This document shows, piece by piece, positions 18,212 through 28,585 of a DNA stretch of 64,000 nucleotides. The notes under the pieces are model-generated. The model was not told where the DNA came from. It was given only the letters and a program-made list of their open reading frames with translations, and did not search any database. Within the stretch, counting starts at the first letter, position 1; each line of letters starts with the position of its first letter. The DNA is from Spirochaetota bacterium (GTDB lineage Bacteria; Spirochaetota; Brachyspiria; Brachyspirales; JACRPF01). The position numbers and the translations under genes are program-made. The stretch covers positions 1 to 64,000 of the forward strand of contig JACRPF010000002.1 of the NCBI GenBank assembly GCA_016214035.1, read 5' to 3'.

Positions 18212-19489
18212 TTAACGCTTTTGCTTGGCGTATTGCTTTAATTTCAACAGTTCCGCATCTGAGGGAACGTACGATAGTCCTGCATCGCAATATCGTATGG
18301 CTTCATCAAATCTGCCTTTGTTGTATGCTTCCACGGCGAGGTTATAATACGATGCACGCAGATTTTTCACGAGCACGGGGTCTGCAACGTCCTTGAATCC
18401 GGCTTCGAAAATAACCACCGCTTTTTTATAATCCTTTGTGATAAAATACGTCCGTCCCCAGGTCGTGTAGTAATATGCGGTATTCTGACGCGGGAGCGAT
18501 TCCTCGGGATATTCGGTGCGTGCCGGACGCAGGAGCTCGATAGCTGTTTTATAATCATTTGTTTTGGCGGCAATTTTTGCCATGGCATCGTAACGTTGTA
18601 TGGCGAGATCCTTAAAAGAGGGATTTGCCGGCGCGAATGCTTTACCCTGTTTGATGTAGGAAAGAGCGTCGTCAAATTCATTTTTCTGGATGGCAAACAG
18701 CGCAAGATTATTGTAACAGCCGATGATGTTTTCGGAGAAAAGTTTCGACTGAGGGTCGAGATAATATCCTTTTTTATATTTCGGCAGGTCCTTGTCGTAC
18801 GCGCTGGTAGACCGCTGGAGCAGCGAGATTCTGTTGCCGTACAGTGCGGCGATGAGCTGCTGGATGCTCACGATATCGCGGCTGGCATAACTGTTCTTCG
18901 GAACGTAAATATAGCGGGTTTCGTTTTTCAGCTGTTCTATCTCTTTTGTTCCCGGGTCGAATCCGTATCGGGCCGTTGTCTCAATGTCTTTATCGCCGCG
19001 CGTATCCTTAAGCATGCAGAACGCGTGGTCCGGCACCATGACGCCGACGACGGTGAGACCCAGGTCGGTTGCCAGGAGACCGTACAGTATGCTTGCGGAT
19101 AGGCAGTTATATTCGCCGCTGTCGATGATGGTATACGCCACCGTCGCAGTAGCCTGGTACTTTTTCAACACATTGTCGTGCATCCAGAAGAGGAGTTTTT
19201 TTCCGAGCACATACGGGTCTTCACCCCTGGACGGTCCCAGTTCCTGAATCGCTTTTGCGCGGATGTCCATCAGCTTTTTCTGATAGCCCGGAAAAATGCT
19301 TGTGTCGCAGATTTCCGATGCAATTAAAAATGCGTCGTAAAGCGTGTATTTTGACAGCGTGCCGTCATCGATATCGGCAAAGAATGATGCCTCTATCTCG
19401 GTGACCTCTGATTTGCTGAAACGGACGGTGTCGGACGGTTTCGCCGCAAGCGCGAATACAGCCGCGAAAAGCAGAATGAATGATTTCAT
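18212..19489 (-). CDS. exported transglutaminase-like protein with TPR repeats
   Basis: 425 residues from the ATG at 19489 (MKSFILLFAAVFALAA signal peptide, AAGGA upstream); 19510 is an alternative start. Residues about 90-190 resemble a transglutaminase-like core: GEYNCLSASILYGLLATDLGL supplies the Cys at the head of a helix, and MVPDHAFCML supplies the His; an Asp follows near DIETT. Residues about 255-425 are tetratricopeptide repeats (NNLALFAIQKNEFDDALSYIKQGKAFAPANPS, TWGRTYFITKDYKKAVVIFEAGFK, YNLAVEAYNKGRFDEAIRYCDAGL). It probably acts in the periplasm in protein processing or binding. Encoded between a diguanylate cyclase and an ABC exporter on the same strand. Confidence 0.85.
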   Translation of the reverse strand: MKSFILLFAAVFALAAKPSDTVRFSKSEVTEIEASFFADIDDGTLSKYTLYDAFLIASEICDTSIFPGYQKKLMDIRAKAIQELGPSRGEDPYVLGKKLLFWMHDNVLKKYQATATVAYTIIDSGEYNCLSASILYGLLATDLGLTVVGVMVPDHAFCMLKDTRGDKDIETTARYGFDPGTKEIEQLKNETRYIYVPKNSYASRDIVSIQQLIAALYGNRISLLQRSTSAYDKDLPKYKKGYYLDPQSKLFSENIIGCYNNLALFAIQKNEFDDALSYIKQGKAFAPANPSFKDLAIQRYDAMAKIAAKTNDYKTAIELLRPARTEYPEESLPRQNTAYYYTTWGRTYFITKDYKKAVVIFEAGFKDVADPVLVKNLRASYYNLAVEAYNKGRFDEAIRYCDAGLSYVPSDAELLKLKQYAKQKR

Positions 19490-19531
19490 GATGGCCGTCC
19501 TTGTGATCAACCATCAGATTATATTACCGTA

Positions 19532-20455
19532 CTATGCTTTGTCAACAGCGCCGCCGCGGTAAACGTTGAAAACCTGTGTATTCGGCATTTTCTGGTGCTT
19601 TTCGTTGTAGAGTGCGCTGTCCGCCTCGCTTATAAGTTCGGTAAGAGATACCGGCTTATCGGGATTGAAACGGCTTGCGCCGATGCTCACGGTAACCGTG
19701 GCGGGATATGCCGTTTGTACAATCGTTTCAATATTATTCGCAAGCCGCTGACGTATCGGTGAAAGATCGCTCTGTCCGTCGATGAGCAGGATGATAAACT
19801 CATCGCCGCCGATGCGCGCGACAATATCGGGTTCGGGGAACGTTTCACGCAGCGCATGGGCGGTATTGACGATAAGTGTGTCTCCCGCGGAATGCCCGAA
19901 GTTTTCATTCGCTGCTTTCAACCCGTCAATATCGACAAAAAGAAGAAAGAACGGCGTGCGTTTCCGCTGAGACATGCGCATCTGCTGTTCCGCCAGAAGG
20001 CCGAGCCCACGTCGGTTATATAAGCCGGTGAGCTCATCGGTGAGCGAAAGCGCCCTGATGGAAGCGATGAGCTGTTTGCGCTCCATGGCGAAGATGATCG
20101 TGCGTCCGAGTGTGTATCCGTTGATATCGGATTTACCCATATAGTAATCGGCGCCCATCTGGACTGCACGACGTCCGAGCTCGTCGTCTTCGATACTTGT
20201 GAGAATGATCACCGGCATGCGGTCGATGTACGGACGCATGCGGGTGACGGTGTCAAGACCGTCAGTATCGGGTAGCGTCAGGTCGAGAAGGATGACATCA
20301 AAGGTGCCGTTCTCGAGAAGTCCGTACGCTTCATCCGCACGTTGTGCGTGCGTTATGACGAACTCCGCCGATTTAAAATCTTCGAGATGTTCTTTGATGA
20401 GTTCAACAAACGGACAATAGTCCTCAACGACGAGAACGGAAATCGTGCAAGCCAT
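19532..20455 (-). CDS. response regulator with GGDEF diguanylate cyclase domain
   Basis: 307 residues. Receiver domain at about 5-125 with acidic pocket VVED, phospho-acceptor Asp 58 (ILLDLTLPD) and Lys near 108. GGDEF domain at about 140-300 with the intact active site GGDEF at 216-220 and LTDELTGLYNRRG at its start, so it should make cyclic di-GMP from GTP. The inhibitory I-site is lost: PEPD stands where RxxD is expected, so product feedback through that site is unlikely. Partner kinase not encoded nearby. It has its own promoter and a leader of about 70 bases ending in a good AGGAG site. Confidence 0.95.
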   Translation of the reverse strand: MACTISVLVVEDYCPFVELIKEHLEDFKSAEFVITHAQRADEAYGLLENGTFDVILLDLTLPDTDGLDTVTRMRPYIDRMPVIILTSIEDDELGRRAVQMGADYYMGKSDINGYTLGRTIIFAMERKQLIASIRALSLTDELTGLYNRRGLGLLAEQQMRMSQRKRTPFFLLFVDIDGLKAANENFGHSAGDTLIVNTAHALRETFPEPDIVARIGGDEFIILLIDGQSDLSPIRQRLANNIETIVQTAYPATVTVSIGASRFNPDKPVSLTELISEADSALYNEKHQKMPNTQVFNVYRGGAVDKA

Positions 20456-20532
20456 ATCACGCTCCTTGAAAAGGTACGGGCGGTTCTTTGAGTTTCGGGG
20501 GATACCTTCGGCTAACTGTATTGCACGACTCT

Positions 20533-20561
20533 AATATACTATGTTGACTTCAAATGGTCAA
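20533..20561 (-). promoter_or_regulatory. promoter of the diguanylate cyclase operon with inverted repeat over the -35
   Basis: On the minus strand: TTGACC (20561-20556), a 17-base spacer and TATATT (20538-20533); start point about 20526. An inverted repeat (TTGAC at 20544-20548 and GTCAA at 20557-20561, 8 bases apart) covers the -35 box and spacer, a possible repressor site. The leader 20456-20526 contains no riboswitch pattern that I recognise. Confidence 0.7.
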
Positions 20562-20581
20562 ACAAATCCGAAAAAAAATAT

Positions 20582-21655
20582 TCATCGCCGGGACAGCTTC
20601 TCATAGCAATCATTGTACCAAAGCGCATTGTCCACCGGCGTGTTCGACGGCAGATGATTGCCCACGGCCATGATGAAACCGGGATATTTTTTTCCGATAT
20701 CCATGCAGCGTTTTACTTCGTTGTGAATATCGTCCTTTGTACCGGAGAGCAGTATACGGCAGTCCGCATTGCCCACGAAGCCCGCCCGCTTGCCGTATTT
20801 TTCGGCGAAGAGGGCCATATCGGTAGTGGGTTCCATGACCACCATGTCCGGCGAGTACGGGCCTTCCATGATGTCGTCGAAAAAGTCAGTCCAGGTGCCG
20901 TCGCAGGTGAAAATGAGTTTTTTGCCGGCCTCTTTCACCGGCTTCCAGAGTTTTTTTATGTGCGGGAATATATATTTCCGATACCAGTCCGGATGCGCAA
21001 CGGGGCCCGACGTCCACACGAGGTCGTCATGGCTCATCATCACCGGGACATCGCATGCGGCGAAACCGTCAAAGAACGGCTTGATCCATTCGAAATAACG
21101 GTCGACGAATTTCCCGAATCGTACCTCGTCGGTGCCGATGCTCACGAGCAGCAGATCCCAGACCATAATTTCGATGAGCCCGGAAAACATGGTTATATAC
21201 ACGCCCGCCATATTCATCGTGTCCGGCCATGTTTTCTGCATCGTGCTGTAGTGACGGTTGAAGTCGGCGACGATCTCTTCCTTCGTGAAGTGTCCGTATT
21301 CCTCGAACATGTCAAGGTTATATATTTCTTCAGGCGATGTGAACGGCTGTTGTGCGGTGTCGCGGAAATCGCTTTTACCTTCGTTGTTTTCCGCATACGT
21401 CGCGTGTCCCATATCGGTGATGCGGCCGCCTTTGCTTTTCAGTGTGCCGCGGTATACGTTCAGCGACCACATGAACGCGTAGTCCCATGACTTGAGAAAA
21501 GCGGAACTCGCTTTAGCGCGATTGGCGGTGACGGCGGTATCAATTCCCGTCACGCGTTTGACAAGATCCCAGTGTGTATGCGCGGAATATTCGGTGCGCG
21601 GTACACGGTCGGTCATTTCAAGATTGAGCGCTTTCCATCCGGCATCATACGACAT
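20582..21655 (-). CDS. uroporphyrinogen decarboxylase-like protein
   Basis: 357 residues. The sequence fits the URO-D/MtaA/CmuA superfamily TIM barrel: an early DRVPRTEYSAH, the middle VPVMMSHDDLVWTSGPVAHPDWYRKYIFPHIKKL, KKLIFTCDGTWTDFFDDI, then GFVGNADCRILLSGTKDDI and PGFIMAVGNHLPSNTPVDNALWYNDC. True HemE has a conserved RQAGRY near the N-terminus and I do not see it. This is therefore one of the divergent paralogues, common in Planctomycetes, Lentisphaerae and environmental spirochaetes, whose substrates (often methyl groups or unknown) are undetermined. It follows purA after 110 bases, possibly on the same transcript, but has its own inverted repeat upstream. A GAGG ribosome site precedes the ATG. 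Confidence 0.85.
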   Translation of the reverse strand: MSYDAGWKALNLEMTDRVPRTEYSAHTHWDLVKRVTGIDTAVTANRAKASSAFLKSWDYAFMWSLNVYRGTLKSKGGRITDMGHATYAENNEGKSDFRDTAQQPFTSPEEIYNLDMFEEYGHFTKEEIVADFNRHYSTMQKTWPDTMNMAGVYITMFSGLIEIMVWDLLLVSIGTDEVRFGKFVDRYFEWIKPFFDGFAACDVPVMMSHDDLVWTSGPVAHPDWYRKYIFPHIKKLWKPVKEAGKKLIFTCDGTWTDFFDDIMEGPYSPDMVVMEPTTDMALFAEKYGKRAGFVGNADCRILLSGTKDDIHNEVKRCMDIGKKYPGFIMAVGNHLPSNTPVDNALWYNDCYEKLSRR

Positions 21656-21673
21656 AGGGGGCCTCGCTTGATT

Positions 21674-21692
21674 AGTATGATAATAACATACT
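21674..21692. promoter_or_regulatory. inverted repeat upstream of the URO-D-like gene
   Basis: AGTATG (21674-21679) and CATACT (21687-21692) are perfect 6-base arms 7 bases apart, about 20 bases upstream of the start. It could be an operator or a leader hairpin. No convincing -35/-10 pair accompanies it. Confidence 0.3.
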
Positions 21693-21765
21693 GCAACGGC
21701 GCGTTCGGTACATGGACAGCAAACACGTCCGGCATGGATTATTTTTCATGCCGCGGTGAGGGTTC

Positions 21766-23238
<1,473 letters not shown>

Positions 23239-23256
23239 TCAAACAACGGAGCCGCT

Positions 23257-24051
23257 ATGAGATATCACCCGGTCGTTTTTATCATCCTGGCTGCGGCAGT
23301 GCTTTACGGGACTCCATTCACACAGCCTGAGGATGTAGCCGCTTATATCATCGCCTCTTTCAATAAGGGGGATACCACAGGCGATCAGTCGTGTTTCACG
23401 GATCAGCTATGGACATCATCGAACAACAGCCCGAAACGGCTTATCATGCAGGGGTATGGGAAGACAAGGATATTTTATCTCGAAATGATCGAACTGCAGA
23501 AAATCACCGATCGCGCGGTGATCGTTGCCGCGGCGCTTTCAGCCAAAGACAGACACCCGATGGACGGCATTTATTTTTATACGGAAAAACGCGAACGGTC
23601 GTGGTTGATATACGGCTACAACGAAGATACTGTTTTCAAAAAACGTTTTCTGGAAGGCATTATTCCGGCAGATTTTTCGCTGTCGGCGCTGCCGTCGTCG
23701 GACGCACTGCTCCGCCTCGGGGAACAGATATCCGCGGCTCTTCGCGGATTCACGAACGATGTGAGTACGGATGTATTCGTGCCGACATGCGGCTCCAATG
23801 TATCCGCCGGCGCAACGCTGCCGCGAGTAGTGCCGGCATATCTTTTCACAGGTATTCGTCATCCCGCTGTATTGGAAACAAAGTGGGCGGAGAATCTTCT
23901 GCGCGGGTATATCGTCATCGGCGACAAACATACGCCGCAGCAACCCGATCCCGACTCGTTCGTGCTCTATGTGCACCGGACCAATGATGCGTGGATGCTG
24001 TATGGTATCGGCGGGTCCCCGTATGCCGCCGGGTTTCTTGGCTGGGAATGA
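23257..24051 (+). CDS. exported protein of unknown function
   Basis: 264 residues from the ATG at 23257, chosen for the GGAG site and the clean signal peptide (MRYHPVVFIILAAAVLYG). The frame upstream to 23152 runs through the promoter and is not coding. Residues about 25-130 (EDVAAYIIASFNKGDTTGDQSCFTDQLW ... AVIVAAALSAKD ... YTEKRERSWLIYGYNED) look like an NTF2-like/SnoaL-type cone. A second similar segment follows (LRGYIVIGDKHTPQQPDPDSFVLYVHRTNDAWMLYGIGG), so the protein may be two related domains. No enzymatic motif. It is alone on its transcript as far as I can see; the next gene has its own promoter. Confidence 0.8.
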   Translation: MRYHPVVFIILAAAVLYGTPFTQPEDVAAYIIASFNKGDTTGDQSCFTDQLWTSSNNSPKRLIMQGYGKTRIFYLEMIELQKITDRAVIVAAALSAKDRHPMDGIYFYTEKRERSWLIYGYNEDTVFKKRFLEGIIPADFSLSALPSSDALLRLGEQISAALRGFTNDVSTDVFVPTCGSNVSAGATLPRVVPAYLFTGIRHPAVLETKWAENLLRGYIVIGDKHTPQQPDPDSFVLYVHRTNDAWMLYGIGGSPYAAGFLGWE

Positions 24052-24099
24052 GCTGCGTGGATGATTTGTGTTTGCGGATATCCCGATGCCGCCGTTTGA

Positions 24100-24127
24100 T
24101 TGACAAACCTGTATTATCCGGTAGAAT
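24100..24127 (+). promoter_or_regulatory. promoter of the beta-propeller / FecR gene pair
   Basis: TTGACA (24100-24105), a 16-base spacer, TAGAAT (24122-24127); start point about 24134. An AGAGGA site (24155-24160) lies before the ATG at 24165. Confidence 0.7.
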
Positions 24128-24164
24128 GAAAACATCGAGATTGACACATCTTTGAGAGGAATGC

Positions 24165-26192
24165 ATGAACCGATTTATTCTTATCGCCGCACTTGTCCTG
24201 AATGCCGTGTGTCTCTTCCCGGTGAAAACACAGTTTTTCACATCTGATAATGAAGAATTTTATGACCGCGGCAAGCAGGATGGCGTCAGTATCAATCAGC
24301 GTAATGTGATGACACTGTCCCCGCAGCTGGTAAAGATCGGCGGGATAAAAAAGGACTATGTGTGGAAGATTACAGCCGCACCGAACGGCGACGTGTATGC
24401 CGCGACGGGTCATGCCGGCGTTATCTATAAACTGCAGGGAAAGAATTTCGCAGAGCATGCCGTACTCGACAGCCTGGAAGTTTCGGCTATCGCCGTTGAC
24501 AGCTCGGGAACGGTGTATGCCGCGGGAATTCCAAAAGCGGTTCTGTATAAGATTGTGAAAGGCACGGTGAGCGTGCTGCGTGTCATGCCGGATCTGTATA
24601 TCTGGGATATGGCCGTTGATGAAGACGATAATGTCTATGTGGCTGCCGGAGGGAAAGAAGGGAAGCTGTATCGTTATGCGAAAAACGGTACATGGACAGA
24701 GCTGGCGGTTACGAAAGAGAATCATATCGTCACGCTCTGCTATGACAAAAAGCGCGGCGTAATTTATGCAGGCACCGAAGGGAAAGGGCTTGTCTTGAGG
24801 ATTACAAAGACCGGCGATGTCAGCACCGTATTCAGCGCTGTTGAGGAAGAAGTTCACGCGATATCGGTAAATGACCGCGGCGAGATTTATGTGGGGACCG
24901 CCGGAAGGGATATCGACGTTAAGGCGGGTGATTCAAAAACACCGCAGGCGAACGGCGAGAAGAAATCGCGTCCGCTGAAAAACTCGTTATACAAGATCGA
25001 TACGCGGGGCGTGTCCGACAGGCTGTTCACGTTCAATGACACCGTCATGCTTTCAATCATCGACGATAATGCCGGCGGTGTGTATGTCGGGTCCGGGGAT
25101 AAAGGCGAGTTGTATCGGGTCGCCGAAGACGGGATAATCTCTCTTGTGGCAAAAATTGATGAGCGGCAGATACTTTCATTCGCCAAGTCGAAAGATGGTA
25201 TACTTGCCGCAACCGGTAATGCCGGTGCCGTATACCGGCTTGATGTCGCGTACCGCACCTCCGGCAGCTTTGTCAGCGAAACGCTTGACGCCGGATCGCT
25301 CACGCGGTGGGGCAGTGTCCGGATGAAGGCAAAAGTGCCCGCGGGCGGAAATATACTTGTCGAGACACGCAGCGGCAATGTGAATTCGGCCGATGCAACA
25401 TGGAGTTCGTATACACCGGTTGTCTCAAACCGCATCATGAGTTCCGAGGGTCGATATCTGCAGTATCGCCTGACGCTGTCGAATAAAAATGTGTCGACAT
25501 CCCCGGAAGTGGAATCACTTTCATTATCGTATATTCCAATGAACGCAGCGCCGGAGATAACCGGAGTAAAGTGCACCACCGCATACCGGCAGCTGTCGCA
25601 GAAAGATGCGGTGAAAAAACCGCAGCTCCTGCAGAACACCGCCATGGTGACCTGGAATTATTATGATGCGAACGGCGACACATTGCGTTACGAAGTCTAT
25701 TACCGCAGAGAAGGCGAACAGAAGTACAAATTGCTCAAAGGCGATCTCAGGGAACCGAGTTGCGTGTTCGATGCGCAGAAGCTTTCCTCCGGTGTGTATT
25801 ATTTCAAAGTGACCGCAACAGACGCATATGACAATGACGTCCGGGAAGCGCTGACCGGCGAGGCGATATCGTCCCCGTTCGTGTTCGATCAGACGGTGCC
25901 GCAGGTCAAGGACTTCGTCTATGTCGCCGACAAAAACGGAAAACGCGTGAGTTTTCGCGCGGTTGATGATCTATCGGTTATAAAAAGCATCCGCTATGCG
26001 GTTGACGGCGGTGAATGGGTGTATGCAAATCCCAATGACGGCCAGTGCGATGCGAGCGCCGAGGAACTTTCATTCACGGCAGCCGCGGACAGCGACGCCA
26101 TAGCAATTGAAGTCACCGATGTTGAGGGCAATAGCGCCGTGTATGCATTCACGGTGAACGGAACTTCTGTGGACAGTCAAACGACCAAATAG
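24165..26192 (+). CDS. exported beta-propeller protein with C-terminal Ig-like modules
   Basis: 675 residues with a signal peptide (MNRFILIAALVLNAVCLFPV). Residues about 60-365 hold at least six blades of the pattern GDVYAATGHAGVIYKL, GTVYAAGIPKAVLYKI, NVYVAAGGKEGKLYRY, GVIYAGTEGKGLVLRI, GEIYVGTAGRDI and GVYVGSGDKGELYRV, an SMP-30/WD40-like propeller. Residues about 370-465 (ETLDAGSLTRWGSVRM...WSSYTPV...GRYLQYRLTLSN...SPEVESLSLSY) form a beta sandwich that also occurs twice in the giant protein at 41729. The end carries two Ig/fibronectin-like units. Likely a periplasmic or surface binding scaffold. The FecR gene follows after 34 bases. Confidence 0.85.
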   Translation: MNRFILIAALVLNAVCLFPVKTQFFTSDNEEFYDRGKQDGVSINQRNVMTLSPQLVKIGGIKKDYVWKITAAPNGDVYAATGHAGVIYKLQGKNFAEHAVLDSLEVSAIAVDSSGTVYAAGIPKAVLYKIVKGTVSVLRVMPDLYIWDMAVDEDDNVYVAAGGKEGKLYRYAKNGTWTELAVTKENHIVTLCYDKKRGVIYAGTEGKGLVLRITKTGDVSTVFSAVEEEVHAISVNDRGEIYVGTAGRDIDVKAGDSKTPQANGEKKSRPLKNSLYKIDTRGVSDRLFTFNDTVMLSIIDDNAGGVYVGSGDKGELYRVAEDGIISLVAKIDERQILSFAKSKDGILAATGNAGAVYRLDVAYRTSGSFVSETLDAGSLTRWGSVRMKAKVPAGGNILVETRSGNVNSADATWSSYTPVVSNRIMSSEGRYLQYRLTLSNKNVSTSPEVESLSLSYIPMNAAPEITGVKCTTAYRQLSQKDAVKKPQLLQNTAMVTWNYYDANGDTLRYEVYYRREGEQKYKLLKGDLREPSCVFDAQKLSSGVYYFKVTATDAYDNDVREALTGEAISSPFVFDQTVPQVKDFVYVADKNGKRVSFRAVDDLSVIKSIRYAVDGGEWVYANPNDGQCDASAEELSFTAAADSDAIAIEVTDVEGNSAVYAFTVNGTSVDSQTTK

Positions 26193-26226
26193 CAAAAATA
26201 GATATCACTATTAGCGGAGGATAATC

Positions 26227-27459
26227 ATGAGAGTCATTTTAGCATTATTCGCGGCGGCTGCGTTCGTATTCGGAACGCCGATAGCGGAGATCACATCGCT
26301 GACGGGGAACGCATATCAGGTCAAAGACGGTGCATCAGACAAAACGCCGCTTGCAGTCGGCGCCTCCTTTAACGGCGGTGAAACGATATCCACCGCAAAA
26401 GGGGCGCGGGTAACGCTTACATTCAACGACGACTCGATAGTTGAAGTGGCGGAAGGTACGCAGTTCACTATAGAATCGCATGATGCGTGGTCTGACCGCG
26501 GCAAGAATACGCTGTCGCTTCTGTTCGGTTATGTCGTCGCAAAAGTCAAAAAACTTGCGGTGGGTGACGAGACAAAATTCCAGATCGTCACGCCGACGGC
26601 GGTCGCCGCGGTTCGCGGTACCGTTTTCGGAGTCGGAGTAGGCGAGGATGGCGCAAGCAGTATCGGTGTTGAAGAAGGGACCGTTGATGTAAGCCAGGAT
26701 ATCGACGCGCCATCCGCCCCGGTACGGCTGCAGAAGGATGAAGGCGTGGAAGCGGGATTTGCCGGTGTTCAGAAAAAAAACGGAATGAATCCCGGGAAGT
26801 TCGATTACGCCAAATGGAATGAACAGCGCAGGGAATGGGCGAAGCAGCATCCGGAAGAAGTGATCAAGTTCATGAACAGGCGGATGGAAGGATCCGTCAA
26901 GGCGATGGTTCAGAACGAAGAAGAAACAAAAGTTATCTTAAACAAGCTTCGTGAAATGAAGGCGCGCGGCGAGGCCGTACGAAAGGCGAATAATCCGGAA
27001 ATGATGAATAAATTCAAAACCGCTGAATCACAGCTGCTGCACGCCCTCATCATGCAGAAAGTGAAAGAACGTTCAATCATGGCGACCTACGCGGGGTGCA
27101 GGGGATTCTACGGTAAAATGTACGAAGGCGGGAAGAATAATCCGGAGATGATGAAAAAAATGGCCGGATCATTTATGGCAATAAAAAAGATCGACGAGGC
27201 GGTTAGTGCGCGCAAGACCGAAATGGGTAAAATATTCATAGCGAACAGGGAACTTGTCGCTGATAAATTCAAGGAACATGATATAGACCCGTCGCGCGTC
27301 AAAGAGCGCATTGATGAGCGTGTGAAAGAGATGAAGGAACGGGGGGATTTGCCGCCGGATGCGCAGAGGGATAAACGTGACGATGCGGGCAACGATCGTC
27401 GTGATGACAAAACGCCGGCTGATAGACGGCCGCCAGTTCGCCCGAATCCGAAACGATAA
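26227..27459 (+). CDS. exported FecR-domain protein
   Basis: 410 residues, signal peptide MRVILALFAAAAFVFG, GGAGG six bases before the ATG. Residues about 25-165 are a FecR domain: GASFNGGETISTAKGARVTLTFNDDSIVEVAEGTQFTIE ... FGYVVAKVKKL ... FQIVTPTAVAAVRGTVFGVGV ... VEEGTVDV. The rest (about 190-360) is predicted helical and rich in Lys, Glu and Met, and the last 40 residues are a charged Asp/Arg/Pro tail (DKRDDAGNDRRDDKTPADRR). Unlike classical FecR there is no inner-membrane anchor or neighbouring ECF sigma factor, so this is the secreted form whose FecR fold probably binds a ligand or cell-wall component. Confidence 0.88.
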   Translation: MRVILALFAAAAFVFGTPIAEITSLTGNAYQVKDGASDKTPLAVGASFNGGETISTAKGARVTLTFNDDSIVEVAEGTQFTIESHDAWSDRGKNTLSLLFGYVVAKVKKLAVGDETKFQIVTPTAVAAVRGTVFGVGVGEDGASSIGVEEGTVDVSQDIDAPSAPVRLQKDEGVEAGFAGVQKKNGMNPGKFDYAKWNEQRREWAKQHPEEVIKFMNRRMEGSVKAMVQNEEETKVILNKLREMKARGEAVRKANNPEMMNKFKTAESQLLHALIMQKVKERSIMATYAGCRGFYGKMYEGGKNNPEMMKKMAGSFMAIKKIDEAVSARKTEMGKIFIANRELVADKFKEHDIDPSRVKERIDERVKEMKERGDLPPDAQRDKRDDAGNDRRDDKTPADRRPPVRPNPKR

Positions 27460-27479
27460 ACGATTCCGGGGCGATGAAA

Positions 27480-27508
27480 CTCCGGCGAAATAGTTCATTA
27501 CGCCGGAG
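27480..27508. terminator. hairpin between convergent genes, probable bidirectional terminator
   Basis: CTCCGGCG (27480-27487) and CGCCGGAG (27501-27508) form a perfect 8-base GC-rich stem with a 13-base loop, 20 bases after the FecR stop and 28 bases from the ispG stop. There is no clear U-tract on either strand, so termination strength is uncertain. Confidence 0.5.
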
Positions 27509-27535
27509 GGTGCTGTCGTGTTTGTACTAGTGCCG

Positions 27536-28579
27536 TTATCTATTTGCTGCGGCGTTGATACGGTTCATGAGAAAATCTACTGTATCAGCGCGTGCAAGTT
27601 TTACCGGCGCCTGTTCTTTTTCGAAGAAAAGAAATGATCCGTCTTCGGTGCCGGCGATACCGAAATCCGCATGACGCGCCTCGCCGGGACCGTTGACCAC
27701 GCATCCCATGACGGCCACCGTAAGACGCACACGAAGCCCCGCCGTACGACGTTCCAGCTCTGATGCGATATCCTCAATAGCCGCTGTGGTCCGTCCGCAG
27801 GTGGGGCAGGATATTATCTCCACCATCGGTTCGTCGCGCAATGACAGATACTGCAGGAGCCGTCTGCCGGCGATCACCTCTTCCACGGGGTCTCCGGTTA
27901 TCGATATGCGTATTGTATCGCCGATGCCTTCGAGGAGCATCGCTCCGAGCGCGGCCGAGCTTTTGATAAGCGATGAACGAAGTGTCCCCGCCTCGGTGAC
28001 ACCCAGATGCAACGGATAATCGTATTTTGTGCGGAATAATCTGTTTGCCGCTATGGTGCCGGTTACCGACGATGTTTTCAGCGATACCTTGATGGCGGTG
28101 AACCCGAGGTCTTCCATGAGCGTGATATGATCGCGTGCAGCGGCGACCATGTTTTCCGGCGTCGGTTCCCTGTATCTCGCGCGGTCAAGCGATCCGGCAT
28201 TCACCCCGACTCGTATCGGTATGCCGCGGTCGGCGGCTTCGCGGACTACCGTTTTTACATCTTCATGTCTGCGGATATTGCCCGGATTCAGACGAAGCGC
28301 ATGCACACCGGCTTCCATGGCCAGAAGCGCCAGTTTATGATCGAAATGAATATCGGCTACAAGCGGGATGGATGTTTCTTTCCGTATGGCGGCAATGCTT
28401 TTTGCAGCGTCCTCGTCGATGACGGCAAGGCGGACGATATCGCATCCGGCTGCTGTGAGCGCACGGATCTGTGCAACGGTAGCAGGAATATCGCGCGTGT
28501 CGGTGTTCGTCATCGATTGTACGCTCACCGGAGCCCCGCCGCCGATGCGGACCGAACCGATATGAATTGCTTTTGTCAT
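27536..28579 (-). CDS. ispG: 4-hydroxy-3-methylbut-2-enyl diphosphate synthase IspG (GcpE)
   Basis: 347 residues from the ATG at 28579 (MTKAIHIGSVRIGGGAPVSVQSMTNTDTRD). The open frame continues upstream to 28633 but the promoter lies there. It converts MEcPP to HMBPP in the MEP isoprenoid pathway using a [4Fe-4S] cluster. The three cluster cysteines are visible as SCPTCGR (two) and VMGCVVNGPGEA (one). The TIM barrel motifs VADIHFDHKLALLAMEAGVHALRLNPGNI and PIRVGVNAGSL are canonical. Length matches the short bacterial form without the plant-type insertion. The start codon is six bases after a TATAAT box, implying a leaderless mRNA. Confidence 0.97.
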   Translation of the reverse strand: MTKAIHIGSVRIGGGAPVSVQSMTNTDTRDIPATVAQIRALTAAGCDIVRLAVIDEDAAKSIAAIRKETSIPLVADIHFDHKLALLAMEAGVHALRLNPGNIRRHEDVKTVVREAADRGIPIRVGVNAGSLDRARYREPTPENMVAAARDHITLMEDLGFTAIKVSLKTSSVTGTIAANRLFRTKYDYPLHLGVTEAGTLRSSLIKSSAALGAMLLEGIGDTIRISITGDPVEEVIAGRRLLQYLSLRDEPMVEIISCPTCGRTTAAIEDIASELERRTAGLRVRLTVAVMGCVVNGPGEARHADFGIAGTEDGSFLFFEKEQAPVKLARADTVDFLMNRINAAANR

Positions 28580-28585
28580 GAAATC

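Noticed and set aside
20456-20526. Leader of the diguanylate cyclase gene as a cyclic di-GMP riboswitch
   Set aside because: I could not find the conserved GEMM-type motif or a matching helix set; the leader is also short.
24052-24164. Terminator after the exported protein gene at 23257-24051
   Set aside because: No stable hairpin with a T-run is visible in this gap; only the next promoter is clear.
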